From Bacilli bacterium (GTDB lineage: Bacteria; Bacillota_I; Bacilli_A; ML615J-28; CAG-313), in assembly GCA_900752975.1 (NCBI GenBank), contig CAADXH010000083.1, positions 1 through 32,431 of the forward strand: a stretch of 32,431 nucleotides of DNA. The letters are read 5' to 3'. Shown here piece after piece: positions 23,683 through 32,386 of the stretch (position 1 is the first letter of the stretch; every line of letters starts with the position of its first letter). Position numbers and translations under genes: made by a program. A model generated the notes under the pieces. The model was not told where the DNA came from and did not search any database. It saw only the letters and a list, made by a program, of their open reading frames with translations.

Positions 23683-24949
23683 CCTAGTAATTGTGTTATG
23701 TCTGCTACTAGTTATAGTCAGTTGTACAAGTAATGGAACAGAGAATACAGGGCGAGAAGATCCAAAAGATAATGTTATTGAAATTGATAAAACAAATAAT
23801 AATAAAAACTATTATAATACATTCATTGATTTAAGTAGTTTTATTAGTAGACTAGAAAATTTAAATGGATTTTCTGAAGAAGATAGTACAAATTATGAAG
23901 GCAAAGTTCCTACAGAATTAAAATCATTTTATGAGAATAAATTTTATATTTCTAAGTGCATTGCCCTTCCTTTATATGCTAACTCTAGGACGGAAGTATT
24001 TACACAATATGTTTCGGGCTTAATGATTGATAAACTAATTATAAGTAAAAACATCAAATTTGTTAAAAATTTATTTTCAAATAATTTAAGTGATTTGAAT
24101 CATCAATTTACGTATAATCTTGATATAAATTTAGATGATATCACATATCAATATGAGTTATATGTAGATAATATCTACCAACAAATATCCTTTGGTATAG
24201 ATAAAAATAATAACATTTATTTATTCGCTTATGAAAAAAGTGATATTGAAACCGATAAATATCTTATAGCACAAGGCTATTTAATAAAACCTTATAAAAA
24301 CAATTTTAATGTAAAAGACATAACTACAAATGCGGTTAACAATAACAAAATGGTTGATTATAATACAGCTAGTACTTGTGGTAGAAATTTTAATATTTCT
24401 AGTAAATATATCGCTTCAGTTGATAGTACTAAAACTATAGAGTATTATTGTCTTGGCCAAAACATTATTCTTTCAAAAAATATCAAGACCGGTCAAAATC
24501 AACTTGCTTTAGTACACAATAACCAAATCATTAGAGTATGTGATGATGAAAACTTGTTTGAAAGTTTTATTAAAAGTTACTATAAATTAGATGAAAAATT
24601 TATTATAAAATACTATTACTTTACTACTTATTTAACAATATTTGAAAATGCTAATAAACCAATGAAAGGTATTGAAGTATATGCTTGGAAGGAAAAAGGT
24701 GAATTTAAAATGGTATTACTTCCAGGTACTAACCGCCATAAATTGGTAGTACAAGCAAAAGAAACTTTAACTCTAACGGTAACTGAAGCGAAAAAGATTT
24801 TAAAAGGTTACGCTAAAAATGAAGTATCGATAAATATCATTTCACCACTTGAACAAATGGAAGGAGGATATCTCGAAATAACAAATAGTAGTGCTGAGGA
24901 AAAAAATCTTATTAAAGAATTATATGAGAAATTAGAATTGGAGGGTTAA
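23666..24949 (+). CDS. Unknown lipoprotein, 427 residues
   Basis: ATG 23666 follows AAGGAGG (23652-23658); a longer frame from 23636 lies inside the regulator gene. Residues 1-20 are a lipoprotein signal (MKK, hydrophobic core, lipobox I-V-S-C20), followed by a Ser/Thr/Asn/Glu-rich linker. The mature part should be tethered to the outer face of the membrane. I recognise no domain. It is rich in Asn, Lys and Tyr, with beta-rich segments and a short helical C-terminus ('EEKNLIKELYEKLELEG'). It lies between the XRE regulator and the 1204-residue lipoprotein with only 3 bases to the next gene, so all three are likely expressed together. Possible roles include sensing, adhesion or binding a partner of the regulator; none is supported by a motif. 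Confidence 0.82.
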   Translation: MKKIINLVIVLCLLLVIVSCTSNGTENTGREDPKDNVIEIDKTNNNKNYYNTFIDLSSFISRLENLNGFSEEDSTNYEGKVPTELKSFYENKFYISKCIALPLYANSRTEVFTQYVSGLMIDKLIISKNIKFVKNLFSNNLSDLNHQFTYNLDINLDDITYQYELYVDNIYQQISFGIDKNNNIYLFAYEKSDIETDKYLIAQGYLIKPYKNNFNVKDITTNAVNNNKMVDYNTASTCGRNFNISSKYIASVDSTKTIEYYCLGQNIILSKNIKTGQNQLALVHNNQIIRVCDDENLFESFIKSYYKLDEKFIIKYYYFTTYLTIFENANKPMKGIEVYAWKEKGEFKMVLLPGTNRHKLVVQAKETLTLTVTEAKKILKGYAKNEVSINIISPLEQMEGGYLEITNSSAEEKNLIKELYEKLELEG

Positions 24950-24952
24950 AAA

Positions 24953-27900
24953 ATGAAAAAAACAAAAAGAATTATAATTTGTATATTAATTTGCTTAATG
25001 ATGGTAAGTTTAACTAGTTGTGATTTTTTTAATAATACAAAGAAAGGTACGAAAAGTAAAATAAAATTTACTGATGTATCAGACATTCATTTTTCATTTG
25101 CATATGAAGATTTTCCATTAACTAGTAATGATGCTAATGAATTAGTTGAGGTTATCAATAATCAAACTTGGAATCTTCATATGGAAGGAAAACCAGGAGC
25201 ACCAGCTAAGAGTCGTAAAAATAAAAGAACAAATGATGATCGTTTTGTTTTTTATGCTAAGGCTTTAGTTGCATCTGATACTGGTAATTTATTAGATGCT
25301 AAGGATTATGATAGAAAAGTTATTATTTCATTTGATTTTGATAAAAAATTTGAAACTGCATTTTTATGGGTTGAAAAAAGAGATGAAAATAATTCCATTA
25401 TTATGCAGTATGTTCTTATAACTAATATTAAAGAAGAAGATACTAAAAAATTAAGTGAACTCGTAAAGTATTATGGAATTGATGAAACACTTAGTTTTAC
25501 TGCACATAGTATTGAAATGTTTGAAAATTATGGCATTGAACTTAAAAAAGAAGAGTACGAAACATTTGAATCAACTTTATTAACTTATATTAGCAATTTT
25601 AAGTGGAATATGATGCCATATAAGGCCTATCAGGAACTCAGAACGCAATCACTTAATCAAGATGTCTATTTTGTTATGAAATATAACCGTGAGTACAACT
25701 GCCCAAATCCATTTGATTACGTGGTAATAATCGATCTTGAAAAACAAATTATTGACGCATCTTATGTTCATTCCTCTAGTTTACAATGTGCCTATACTAA
25801 AGAATTAACTAGTAAAGAGGTAAGTGAAATTAAAGAGATCATCTCTGGTGAATTTATTGAACCTATAATAGATGATAGAATTACTGGCTCAATCTTTTAT
25901 GGTACTGAATTTGAAATGACCGAAACTGAGAAAGAAGAAATTTTCAATTTTCTTGATTCCATAAAATATCAAGAAGAAATTTCAAATGGATTATCTGCTG
26001 AAACAATTATTCAACAACTTTCAACTTTTACAATTGATAGGACTAAGATCGAAAAAATAGATGAAGGAAACCTTAAGTTAATTGCTAATTATACTTACAT
26101 AATTAATTTTTCTGAAAAAATAATAATTAAACAGTTAAAAGGTTCAAAAAATTCAAGTTCTGCCCTTAATTATTATGCCGAACTTACAGATGCAATGATT
26201 CAAGAAATAAAAAGTATTTTTAGAACGATTCCGTTTGAACAAAAACTAGGAATAATAGTTAATGATAACATCAACTTAGAAGCTTCAATGGATGGTGTAC
26301 CATATGATGATAAAATAATAAGAAAAGTTGGGACTAAGATTCAACTAACGCTTAAGCATACTTGGAGTTTTGCTTATGGTGCTAACTTTGATTCTTTAAG
26401 TGATATTATGCCAACTAAAAAAGTAGAAGTGCGAGTAAATGGTAGGTTAGTAACTCCACTACCAGAACTTAAATCTAGTGATGTAGTATATGAATTTATC
26501 GTGCCAAATAGGGATGTAACGGTAGATATAAGTTTAGTGTCACTTTCAATAGAAGGCCATATATCAACGACTGCAACCTTTGATACTAAGATACTTACAG
26601 AAACAAAGCAATATGAGATTCTTATGGCATTAGATGAATTTATTAATAAATATTATGATGAGTCTAGTTCGATCAACATTTCAGATATCTCGGCTTATAT
26701 TTGTGATTACTATGGCACAATTAATGGTACCATTTTGGTTAGAATAAGTCTTGATCATATGTTGGATGAAGTTATTAAGGGTTATATTTCGCTTGATTAT
26801 GCACAACAAGTACATCTTGCTCCTATCGTTGCGTATAATGATGGTTCAATATTTACCCTTAGCCAAGCTGAAAAAACTAATCTTTTAAGTAAACTTGAAG
26901 TAGATATGATTAGAAAAAGAGCTGGCGAAACAAAAATTGATGAATATAGTTATCTTACAAATGAAATTATGTTTATAAGTTCAAATAATGGAATGTACCG
27001 CTTGAATGCTAAAGTAATTAGATCAATTGATGAATTTAATAGCTATCTATTAAATAATGATATTCAAAAATATAATATGAGTTGTGAAATTTTTGAACCA
27101 CTTGATGATATTTTAACTACTGATTTTTTTAACCAATATAGTATTGTTATGGTACCAGTTTATATTAATAAGAACATGTTAAGTTCATATAATCAATTTA
27201 CAAAACCTTCTAATCTAAAACGAAATGATAATGTTTTATATGTCGAAATACCTTTTACTTATAGTGCTTTAGATGAATATCAATATAAAGCATATGATAT
27301 AGCTCCTCTACCAACTAAACCATATACTATTTATGTACCACTAAAAGTAAATAAAGGTGATGTAAATGGTGTTAATCAAGTTTATACTCGTGATGCTCTT
27401 ACATATGAAATTGTTAATAGTACAACTGAAAGTCATACTTTAATGATTGACCATCATAATAATGATTACCTTGCAAAATATCCTGGTGATACAATATATG
27501 AAAATCAAAAAGTTACGATCTATTTAAATAAAGAAAATAGTGAAAATGTATCCGTATATCTTAATGATCTATTTTATACTTCAAGTTTTGAAGAAGTATT
27601 GCTTGATGGAAAGACCGTACTAGCATTTAGTTTTATCGCTTCAAATAAAGATATTACAATTTCATTTATCCATAGTAATGTTGTTACTAAGTATTTACCG
27701 GAAACCATTCTAGATTATGAAACGCAATATAAATTAGTTTTAGCTTATCTCACCTACTATTATGGTGGTAAGTTTTATCCTGCTCCTAATTTTAGTGCTT
27801 ATATGGATCAATATTTTGGCTGTTTTAATGGTCGTCATATTTATCAAGTAAATGGTAACTTTTATCAAATAGATAATTCAAAAGACCCAATAAATGGCGT

Positions 27901-28567
27901 AGAAGGTGTTTACTTTTATTATAATGGTAAACTTCCAATTGTTGTTTATGATGATACAATTGGATTATCAAACCATATTTATGATTTAAAACAAGCATTA
28001 ATAAAAGATGTAATTACAAAAGATGAACTAATTGCTATTTCAAAAATAAACAATAAAGGCGTTCTTTACCTAAAAGATGGGCATTATGTGGTAAGTACTT
28101 CAACTGATAAATCATATGAAAGTGCTCGTACTAATGGCCGTTATAAGGAAATTTTACCATATGGCCATCAAAGCCCAAAATTAAATCCAAGTTTTGTTAG
28201 ATTCTTTGATAATTATGAAGACTTTATGAAAGAATGCGAAATATTTGAATTAGCACATCTTAGAAATATTATTGATAAGGCTACTTTCAGTCAATATGTA
28301 GTAATGGTTGTACATAACCACTACAGCTCACAACCTTCATACACAAGATATCACGATATTGAGTTTAAGGAGTATAGTGGTAGAAACCCTGAGGTAATAA
28401 TATCTAAATCTACTTTTTATGGTCATTGTGACGCCATAATGACGGATGTAAATTTGGTTTTTATTCCTAAAGAAAATATTTCTTCATTTATTCCGGCTGA
28501 GCTTTTAAATAATCTTTATCTTGTTTATGAAAAAAATGTAGATAAAAATGTATATTATGATAACTAG
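24953..28567 (+). CDS. Unknown giant lipoprotein, 1204 residues, with internal duplications
   Basis: Residues 1-23 form a lipoprotein signal with lipobox L-T-S-C23. No known domain is recognised. The first 430 residues look like three diverged units of about 120 residues, each ending in a helix ('EEDTKKLSELVKYYG', 'SKEVSEIKEIISGEF', 'TDAMIQEIKSIF'). Residues about 440-790 and 828-1190 are two colinear copies of a longer module: a beta-sandwich-like part ('NRDVTVDIS' against 'NKDITISF'), a helical part ('TKQYEILMAL' against 'ETQYKLVLAY') and a part with 'FFNQYSIVMVPV' against 'TFSQYVVMVVHN'. Spacings between these landmarks agree. It is the last gene of the XRE operon; its stop codon is inside the terminator stem. 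It is likely an extracytoplasmic binding protein. Confidence 0.85.
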   Translation: MKKTKRIIICILICLMMVSLTSCDFFNNTKKGTKSKIKFTDVSDIHFSFAYEDFPLTSNDANELVEVINNQTWNLHMEGKPGAPAKSRKNKRTNDDRFVFYAKALVASDTGNLLDAKDYDRKVIISFDFDKKFETAFLWVEKRDENNSIIMQYVLITNIKEEDTKKLSELVKYYGIDETLSFTAHSIEMFENYGIELKKEEYETFESTLLTYISNFKWNMMPYKAYQELRTQSLNQDVYFVMKYNREYNCPNPFDYVVIIDLEKQIIDASYVHSSSLQCAYTKELTSKEVSEIKEIISGEFIEPIIDDRITGSIFYGTEFEMTETEKEEIFNFLDSIKYQEEISNGLSAETIIQQLSTFTIDRTKIEKIDEGNLKLIANYTYIINFSEKIIIKQLKGSKNSSSALNYYAELTDAMIQEIKSIFRTIPFEQKLGIIVNDNINLEASMDGVPYDDKIIRKVGTKIQLTLKHTWSFAYGANFDSLSDIMPTKKVEVRVNGRLVTPLPELKSSDVVYEFIVPNRDVTVDISLVSLSIEGHISTTATFDTKILTETKQYEILMALDEFINKYYDESSSINISDISAYICDYYGTINGTILVRISLDHMLDEVIKGYISLDYAQQVHLAPIVAYNDGSIFTLSQAEKTNLLSKLEVDMIRKRAGETKIDEYSYLTNEIMFISSNNGMYRLNAKVIRSIDEFNSYLLNNDIQKYNMSCEIFEPLDDILTTDFFNQYSIVMVPVYINKNMLSSYNQFTKPSNLKRNDNVLYVEIPFTYSALDEYQYKAYDIAPLPTKPYTIYVPLKVNKGDVNGVNQVYTRDALTYEIVNSTTESHTLMIDHHNNDYLAKYPGDTIYENQKVTIYLNKENSENVSVYLNDLFYTSSFEEVLLDGKTVLAFSFIASNKDITISFIHSNVVTKYLPETILDYETQYKLVLAYLTYYYGGKFYPAPNFSAYMDQYFGCFNGRHIYQVNGNFYQIDNSKDPINGVEGVYFYYNGKLPIVVYDDTIGLSNHIYDLKQALIKDVITKDELIAISKINNKGVLYLKDGHYVVSTSTDKSYESARTNGRYKEILPYGHQSPKLNPSFVRFFDNYEDFMKECEIFELAHLRNIIDKATFSQYVVMVVHNHYSSQPSYTRYHDIEFKEYSGRNPEVIISKSTFYGHCDAIMTDVNLVFIPKENISSFIPAELLNNLYLVYEKNVDKNVYYDN

Positions 28568-28588
28568 TATAGGCTAGTTATCTTTTTT
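28559..28588 (+). terminator. Terminator of the XRE-lipoprotein operon
   Basis: GATAACTAG (28559-28567) pairs perfectly with CTAGTTATC (28574-28582), 6-base loop, then TTTTTT. The left arm contains the stop codon of the 1204-residue gene. Confidence 0.93.
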
Positions 28589-28630
28589 CTTGTTTTATAG
28601 TTTTATTTGCTTTCTTTTCTTTCTAAAATA

Positions 28631-28639
28631 TGGTATAAT
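28631..28639 (+). promoter_or_regulatory. Extended -10 promoter of argS
   Basis: TG (28631-28632), one base, TATAAT (28634-28639). The -35 region is weak. No T-box leader fits in the 24 bases before the ATG. Confidence 0.65.
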
Positions 28640-28663
28640 ACCTAGGTTAGGAATGGTGATAGT

Positions 28664-30325
28664 ATGTTAGATAAGTTATTATCAAGTATAAAAGAAGAAT
28701 TATTTCAAGTAGTAAACAAATTAGGTTATGTAGATGGAGTGGTTGTAAAGTCAGCTGAGGATATTTTCTTAGAACTTCCTAAAGATAAAGATCACGGTGA
28801 CTACGCAACTAACCTTGCGATGAAACTTACTAAAGTTGCGAAAAAAAGACCATTAGATATTGCTAGTGAAATTGTTAATAGCAGTAATTTAGAAAAAATG
28901 CATTTATCAAAAATGGAAATTGCAGGTCCTGGCTTTATCAATCTATTTTTAGATTTAAACTATCTACATGATATTATTTTCAAAATTCAAAATGAAAAAG
29001 AAAATTACGGTAATCTAGAAATTGGAAAAGGTGAAAATATTGATTTAGAGTATGTAAGTGCCAACCCTACAGGCTATTTACATGTTGGCCATGGACGTGG
29101 TGCCGCATATGGTGATTCATTATCAAGAATCATGAAAAAAGCTGGTTATAAAGTAAACCGTGAACATTATGTCAATGATGCTGGTAATCAAATAACTAAC
29201 ATGGCATTAAGCGTTTATGAACGTTATAAAGAATTATATGGTATCGCTCCCGAAATGAAAGATGATTATTATCATGGTAAAGAAATAATTAAAGTTGCGG
29301 AAGACATTAAAGCTGAATATGGCGACAAATTCTTAAACAATTTTGATATCGATTTCTTTAAAGAATATGGAACTAATAAACTTCTTAATAATTTAAAGAA
29401 AGACTTAAAACGTTTCAATGTAGAGTTTGATACATGGTTTAGTGAAAAGAGTTTGTACCGCGCTGGTGCTGTCCAAAAGGTATTAGAGAAGTTAAAAGAA
29501 GATGGCAATACTTATGTTCAAGATGGAGCAATTTGGCTTAAGACTACTAAATATAACGATGAAAAAGACCGCGTTATTGTAAAGAGTGATGGCAGTTATA
29601 CATATCTTTTACCTGATATTGCTTATCATGCGAATAAATTATCACGTGGTTACACTCATTTAATTGATGTATTAGGTGCTGACCATCATGGTTATATCGA
29701 AAGACTTAAAGCAGCCGTTTCAATGGTTGGTGGAAATGCTAACTTAATTGACATTGAAATCTTACAAATGGTAAGAGTAATGGAAAATGGTGAAGAAGTA
29801 AAAATGAGTAAACGTAGTGGTAAAGCTATTACCCTAAGTGATTTACTAGATGAAGTTGGTAGTGATGCATTAAGATACTTCTATGTTGCGAAATCATTAA
29901 GTACCCATATGGATTTAGACCTTGATTTAATGAAACAAAAATCAAACGATAATCCAGTTTTCTATGCTCAATACGCTAATGCTAGAATTTGTAGTGTTAT
30001 TAAAAATTATGAAAGTACTGGTAAAATATTTGTGCCTGTAACAGAATTTAAAACTATAGATTTAAATAAAACTAAAGATATTTGTCTATTATTACTTCAA
30101 TATCCTAGTGTTATTCAAGAAGCCGCAACCAAACGTTTAGTTCATAAATTAACTCATTTTATTAATGAACTTGCTTACCTTCTTCATAGCTACTATAATG
30201 ATGAAAAAATTATTACCGAAAATGAAGAACTAACTCGTGAAAAACTTACAATAATAACAGCTATCCAAACTGTTTTAGTAGATGCATTAAATTTAATTGG
30301 TGTTAGTGCCCCTGAAAAAATGTAG
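28664..30325 (+). CDS. argS: Arginyl-tRNA synthetase ArgS
   Basis: This class I synthetase attaches arginine to tRNA-Arg. The N-terminal additional (Arg tRNA synthetase N) domain covers about residues 1-105 with 'DHGDYATNLAM'. The catalytic HIGH-type motif is H140-V-G-H143 in 'ANPTGYLHVGHGRGAAYGD'. The second motif is intact as KMSKR at 380-384; many ArgS proteins have lost it. The C-terminal DALR anticodon-binding domain runs from about 435 to the end at 553. GGTGAT lies before the ATG at 28664. It is monocistronic. It pairs with no amino-acid biosynthesis gene here. Confidence 0.96.
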   Translation: MLDKLLSSIKEELFQVVNKLGYVDGVVVKSAEDIFLELPKDKDHGDYATNLAMKLTKVAKKRPLDIASEIVNSSNLEKMHLSKMEIAGPGFINLFLDLNYLHDIIFKIQNEKENYGNLEIGKGENIDLEYVSANPTGYLHVGHGRGAAYGDSLSRIMKKAGYKVNREHYVNDAGNQITNMALSVYERYKELYGIAPEMKDDYYHGKEIIKVAEDIKAEYGDKFLNNFDIDFFKEYGTNKLLNNLKKDLKRFNVEFDTWFSEKSLYRAGAVQKVLEKLKEDGNTYVQDGAIWLKTTKYNDEKDRVIVKSDGSYTYLLPDIAYHANKLSRGYTHLIDVLGADHHGYIERLKAAVSMVGGNANLIDIEILQMVRVMENGEEVKMSKRSGKAITLSDLLDEVGSDALRYFYVAKSLSTHMDLDLDLMKQKSNDNPVFYAQYANARICSVIKNYESTGKIFVPVTEFKTIDLNKTKDICLLLLQYPSVIQEAATKRLVHKLTHFINELAYLLHSYYNDEKIITENEELTREKLTIITAIQTVLVDALNLIGVSAPEKM

Positions 30326-30356
30326 TATAAATAATAAAAAATATAAATAAAAAAAC

Positions 30357-30397
30357 AAGTGTCACAAATTTAACAAAATGATTGATTTGTGACACTT
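30357..30397. terminator. Long-stem terminator between argS and the DUF308 gene
   Basis: AAGTGTCACAAAT (30357-30369) pairs with ATTTGTGACACTT (30385-30397), 13 perfect pairs around a 15-base loop. On the minus strand it is followed by a seven-T run; on the plus strand the tail is weaker. It probably serves both converging genes. Confidence 0.8.
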
Positions 30398-30405
30398 ATT
30401 TACTA

Positions 30406-30428
30406 AAAAGAGGTGTTTTTAACACCTC
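30406..30428 (-). terminator. Terminator of the DUF308 gene
   Basis: GAGGTGTT (30410-30417) pairs with AACACCTC (30421-30428) with a 3-base loop; on the minus strand TTTTT follows. It is 11 bases after the stop codon. Confidence 0.8.
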
Positions 30429-30439
30429 CTTTTAAATTG

Positions 30440-30907
30440 CTATTTTTTCGCAAGTAGTGATAAAACACCATTAACAATACAAATAACACCAACAACGACG
30501 CAAATAATATCAATTGCGGCCCAGTGGCTTACTACTAATAAAATACCTATAACAATTGTGATTATTGCGGTTAAAAGTCCCCATAGGCTGTTTTTCTTAA
30601 AGCTATTTAGTAAATCTAAAATACCTTTAATGATAATTAAAATACCGAAAATGATTAGGATTATTTCCACAAATAACCAACCACCTAAAATAATGATTGC
30701 ACCAATAGCGATGCTAACAACACCAGTTACAGTATCTTTATTAACAATGCTAACAATACCATAAACGATGAATAAAACACCGACAACAGTCATTAAAATG
30801 TTTAACATAGATGATCTAAATACACAAAATAAAATACCTACAGCAATGTATAAAAGTGCATTAAGAAGACTATTGTTAGAAAATTTAAATTGTTTTTTCT
30901 TTGCCAT
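30440..30907 (-). CDS. DUF308/HdeD-like small membrane protein
   Basis: After a basic, soluble N-terminus (MAKKKQFKFSNN) the 155-residue chain is nearly all membrane helix, about six segments in three pairs with internal similarity ('VGVLFIVYGIVSIVNK', 'FGILIIIKGILDLLN', 'VGVICIVNGVLSLLAK'). This three-fold 'G..I...GI..L' repeat is the DUF308 pattern, as in HdeD. GGGGGTGA precedes the ATG at 30907. HdeD is linked to acid resistance in enteric bacteria; no such role can be assumed here. It is monocistronic, converging on argS, with two palindromes upstream in its promoter region. Confidence 0.85.
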   Translation of the reverse strand: MAKKKQFKFSNNSLLNALLYIAVGILFCVFRSSMLNILMTVVGVLFIVYGIVSIVNKDTVTGVVSIAIGAIIILGGWLFVEIILIIFGILIIIKGILDLLNSFKKNSLWGLLTAIITIVIGILLVVSHWAAIDIICVVVGVICIVNGVLSLLAKK

Positions 30908-30931
30908 ATTTTCACCCCCTATTTGAGTTTG

Positions 30932-30964
30932 ATAATATTATAAATGGCTTCTATAATATTATAA
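30932..30964. repeat. Two copies of the palindromic 12-mer ATAATATTATAA upstream of the DUF308 gene
   Basis: The copies lie at 30932-30943 and 30953-30964, 21 bases apart, about two helical turns. The core ATAATATTAT is a perfect palindrome. On the minus strand the first copy contains a TATAAT that could be the -10 box. They may form a paired operator, or reflect AT-rich chance. Confidence 0.45.
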
Positions 30965-31036
30965 TTTTTAAACGTAATAATTATACCATAATTTAACTTA
31001 AAATTATTAAAATTTGATATTTTTAATGTGATTAAT

Positions 31037-32329
31037 TTAAATCAGTTCAATAGTTTTATTAACAAGATATAAAGGAATGTTAATTATTTTGCCATTTTTA
31101 ATATAGTTGCGCCTTGAATATCTAATGCCTTGTAGTTCGTTGTTTTCATTTATACATTTTTTAAAAGAAGGAGATGATTTGTCTTCGCCTGCTTTTACTT
31201 CAATAATATTAATACTAGTTTTATTTTGCATAATAAAATCTAGTTCACTATTTTTGTTTGAAAAATAATATAAGTCACTGCCATATGTACTTTTTAATTG
31301 TTGTAAAACGTAGTTTTCGGTAAGTGGTCCTTTAAATTGATAATCTGACTTTAACAAAATAGAACTATTGTCAATGTTTGCCATACACTTTAATAAGCCA
31401 GTATCAAAAACAAAAAGTTTAAAACTATCTAATTTAGCATAAACAGATAAGGGATAGTCTATTTTAGATAAATTATATACACGATTTAGCATGCCAGCGG
31501 AAACTAACCACTCGATTGCTTCTTCATAATCCCTAGCTCTTGCGCCTTCTCTAATTGAATTATAAATAAATTTTTCGTTCTCTTTAGCTAGTTGAGTAGT
31601 AATACTTCTAAAAACCATGAAAATTTTACCACTAGTTATTTTTCCATTGTGTTTGGAAAAATCATTTTCATATAGGCTAATCAATTCTTTCTGAATTTGT
31701 ATTATTTTTTGAGGATCCTTGTATGTTATCCATGATGAAACGCATTCTGGCATTCCCCCAATAATTAAATAATTATTGTATGCTTCAAGTAGCCGGTTAT
31801 GAAAAATTTCATCAATTGCTTGGTTATTAGTGATACTTTCATAGTAATTATATAATGGCTCATTTGTCGCCATTAAAAATTCACAAAAGTTAAGAGGATA
31901 AATTTCAAGTAAATTTACCATGCCTACAGGGTATGATTTAGGTTTAGCAAGTAATGTTCCAAGTAAACTTCCAGCAGCTATTATGTGATATTCATTAGCT
32001 TTTTCATAAAAGTATTTAAGAGTATTTAGTGCTTCAGGACATTCTTGAATTTCATCGAATATAATTAATGTAGATCCAGGAATGATTTTAATATTATTAA
32101 GTAGTGATAATATTTCAATAATTCTATGAGGATTTTTATTGTTGGTAAATATTGATTTTAGTTCATTATCTTCATCGAAGTTACAATAAACGAAATTATC
32201 GTAGAAACTTTTTCCAAATTCTTTCATTATCCAAGTCTTACCAACTTGGCGAGCTCCTCTTATAACAAGAGGCTTTCGGTCTGGACTATCCTTCCATTTT
32301 TGTAGCCTTGTCATTACATATCTTTTCAT
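31037..32329 (-). CDS. AAA-type ATPase with C-terminal DUF4143/PD-(D/E)XK-like domain
   Basis: The N-terminal AAA_14-type domain has Walker A 'GARQVGKT' (25-32), Walker B 'LIIFDEIQE' with D92-E93, and 'AAGSLLG'. The C-terminal DUF4143 domain keeps a nuclease-like pattern, 'ELDF' with D364 and 'EVK' with E377 and K379. At 430 residues it is a typical member of this large, mostly uncharacterised family found in many gut bacteria and archaea. AAAGGAGG lies before the ATG. No partner gene is adjacent within the window. Transfer as a single-gene accessory element is common in this family, but codon use here does not stand out to the eye. Confidence 0.9.
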   Translation of the reverse strand: MKRYVMTRLQKWKDSPDRKPLVIRGARQVGKTWIMKEFGKSFYDNFVYCNFDEDNELKSIFTNNKNPHRIIEILSLLNNIKIIPGSTLIIFDEIQECPEALNTLKYFYEKANEYHIIAAGSLLGTLLAKPKSYPVGMVNLLEIYPLNFCEFLMATNEPLYNYYESITNNQAIDEIFHNRLLEAYNNYLIIGGMPECVSSWITYKDPQKIIQIQKELISLYENDFSKHNGKITSGKIFMVFRSITTQLAKENEKFIYNSIREGARARDYEEAIEWLVSAGMLNRVYNLSKIDYPLSVYAKLDSFKLFVFDTGLLKCMANIDNSSILLKSDYQFKGPLTENYVLQQLKSTYGSDLYYFSNKNSELDFIMQNKTSINIIEVKAGEDKSSPSFKKCINENNELQGIRYSRRNYIKNGKIINIPLYLVNKTIELI

Positions 32330-32364
32330 AATATTTCCTCCTTTAGTTTATTCGTATATAATTT

Positions 32365-32386
32365 AATCAGAGATTTCTATCTGATT
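32365..32386. promoter_or_regulatory. Inverted repeat upstream of the AAA/DUF4143 gene
   Basis: AATCAGA (32365-32371) and TCTGATT (32380-32386) form 7-base arms around 8 bases, 36 bases upstream of the start codon. A minus-strand TATAAT at 32390-32395 lies just upstream. It may be an operator or a leader hairpin. Confidence 0.35.

Noticed and set aside
31037..32329. AAA/DUF4143 gene as part of a defence island
   Set aside because: No second defence gene, toxin, nuclease or integrase is adjacent within the window, and the family is widespread outside such islands.
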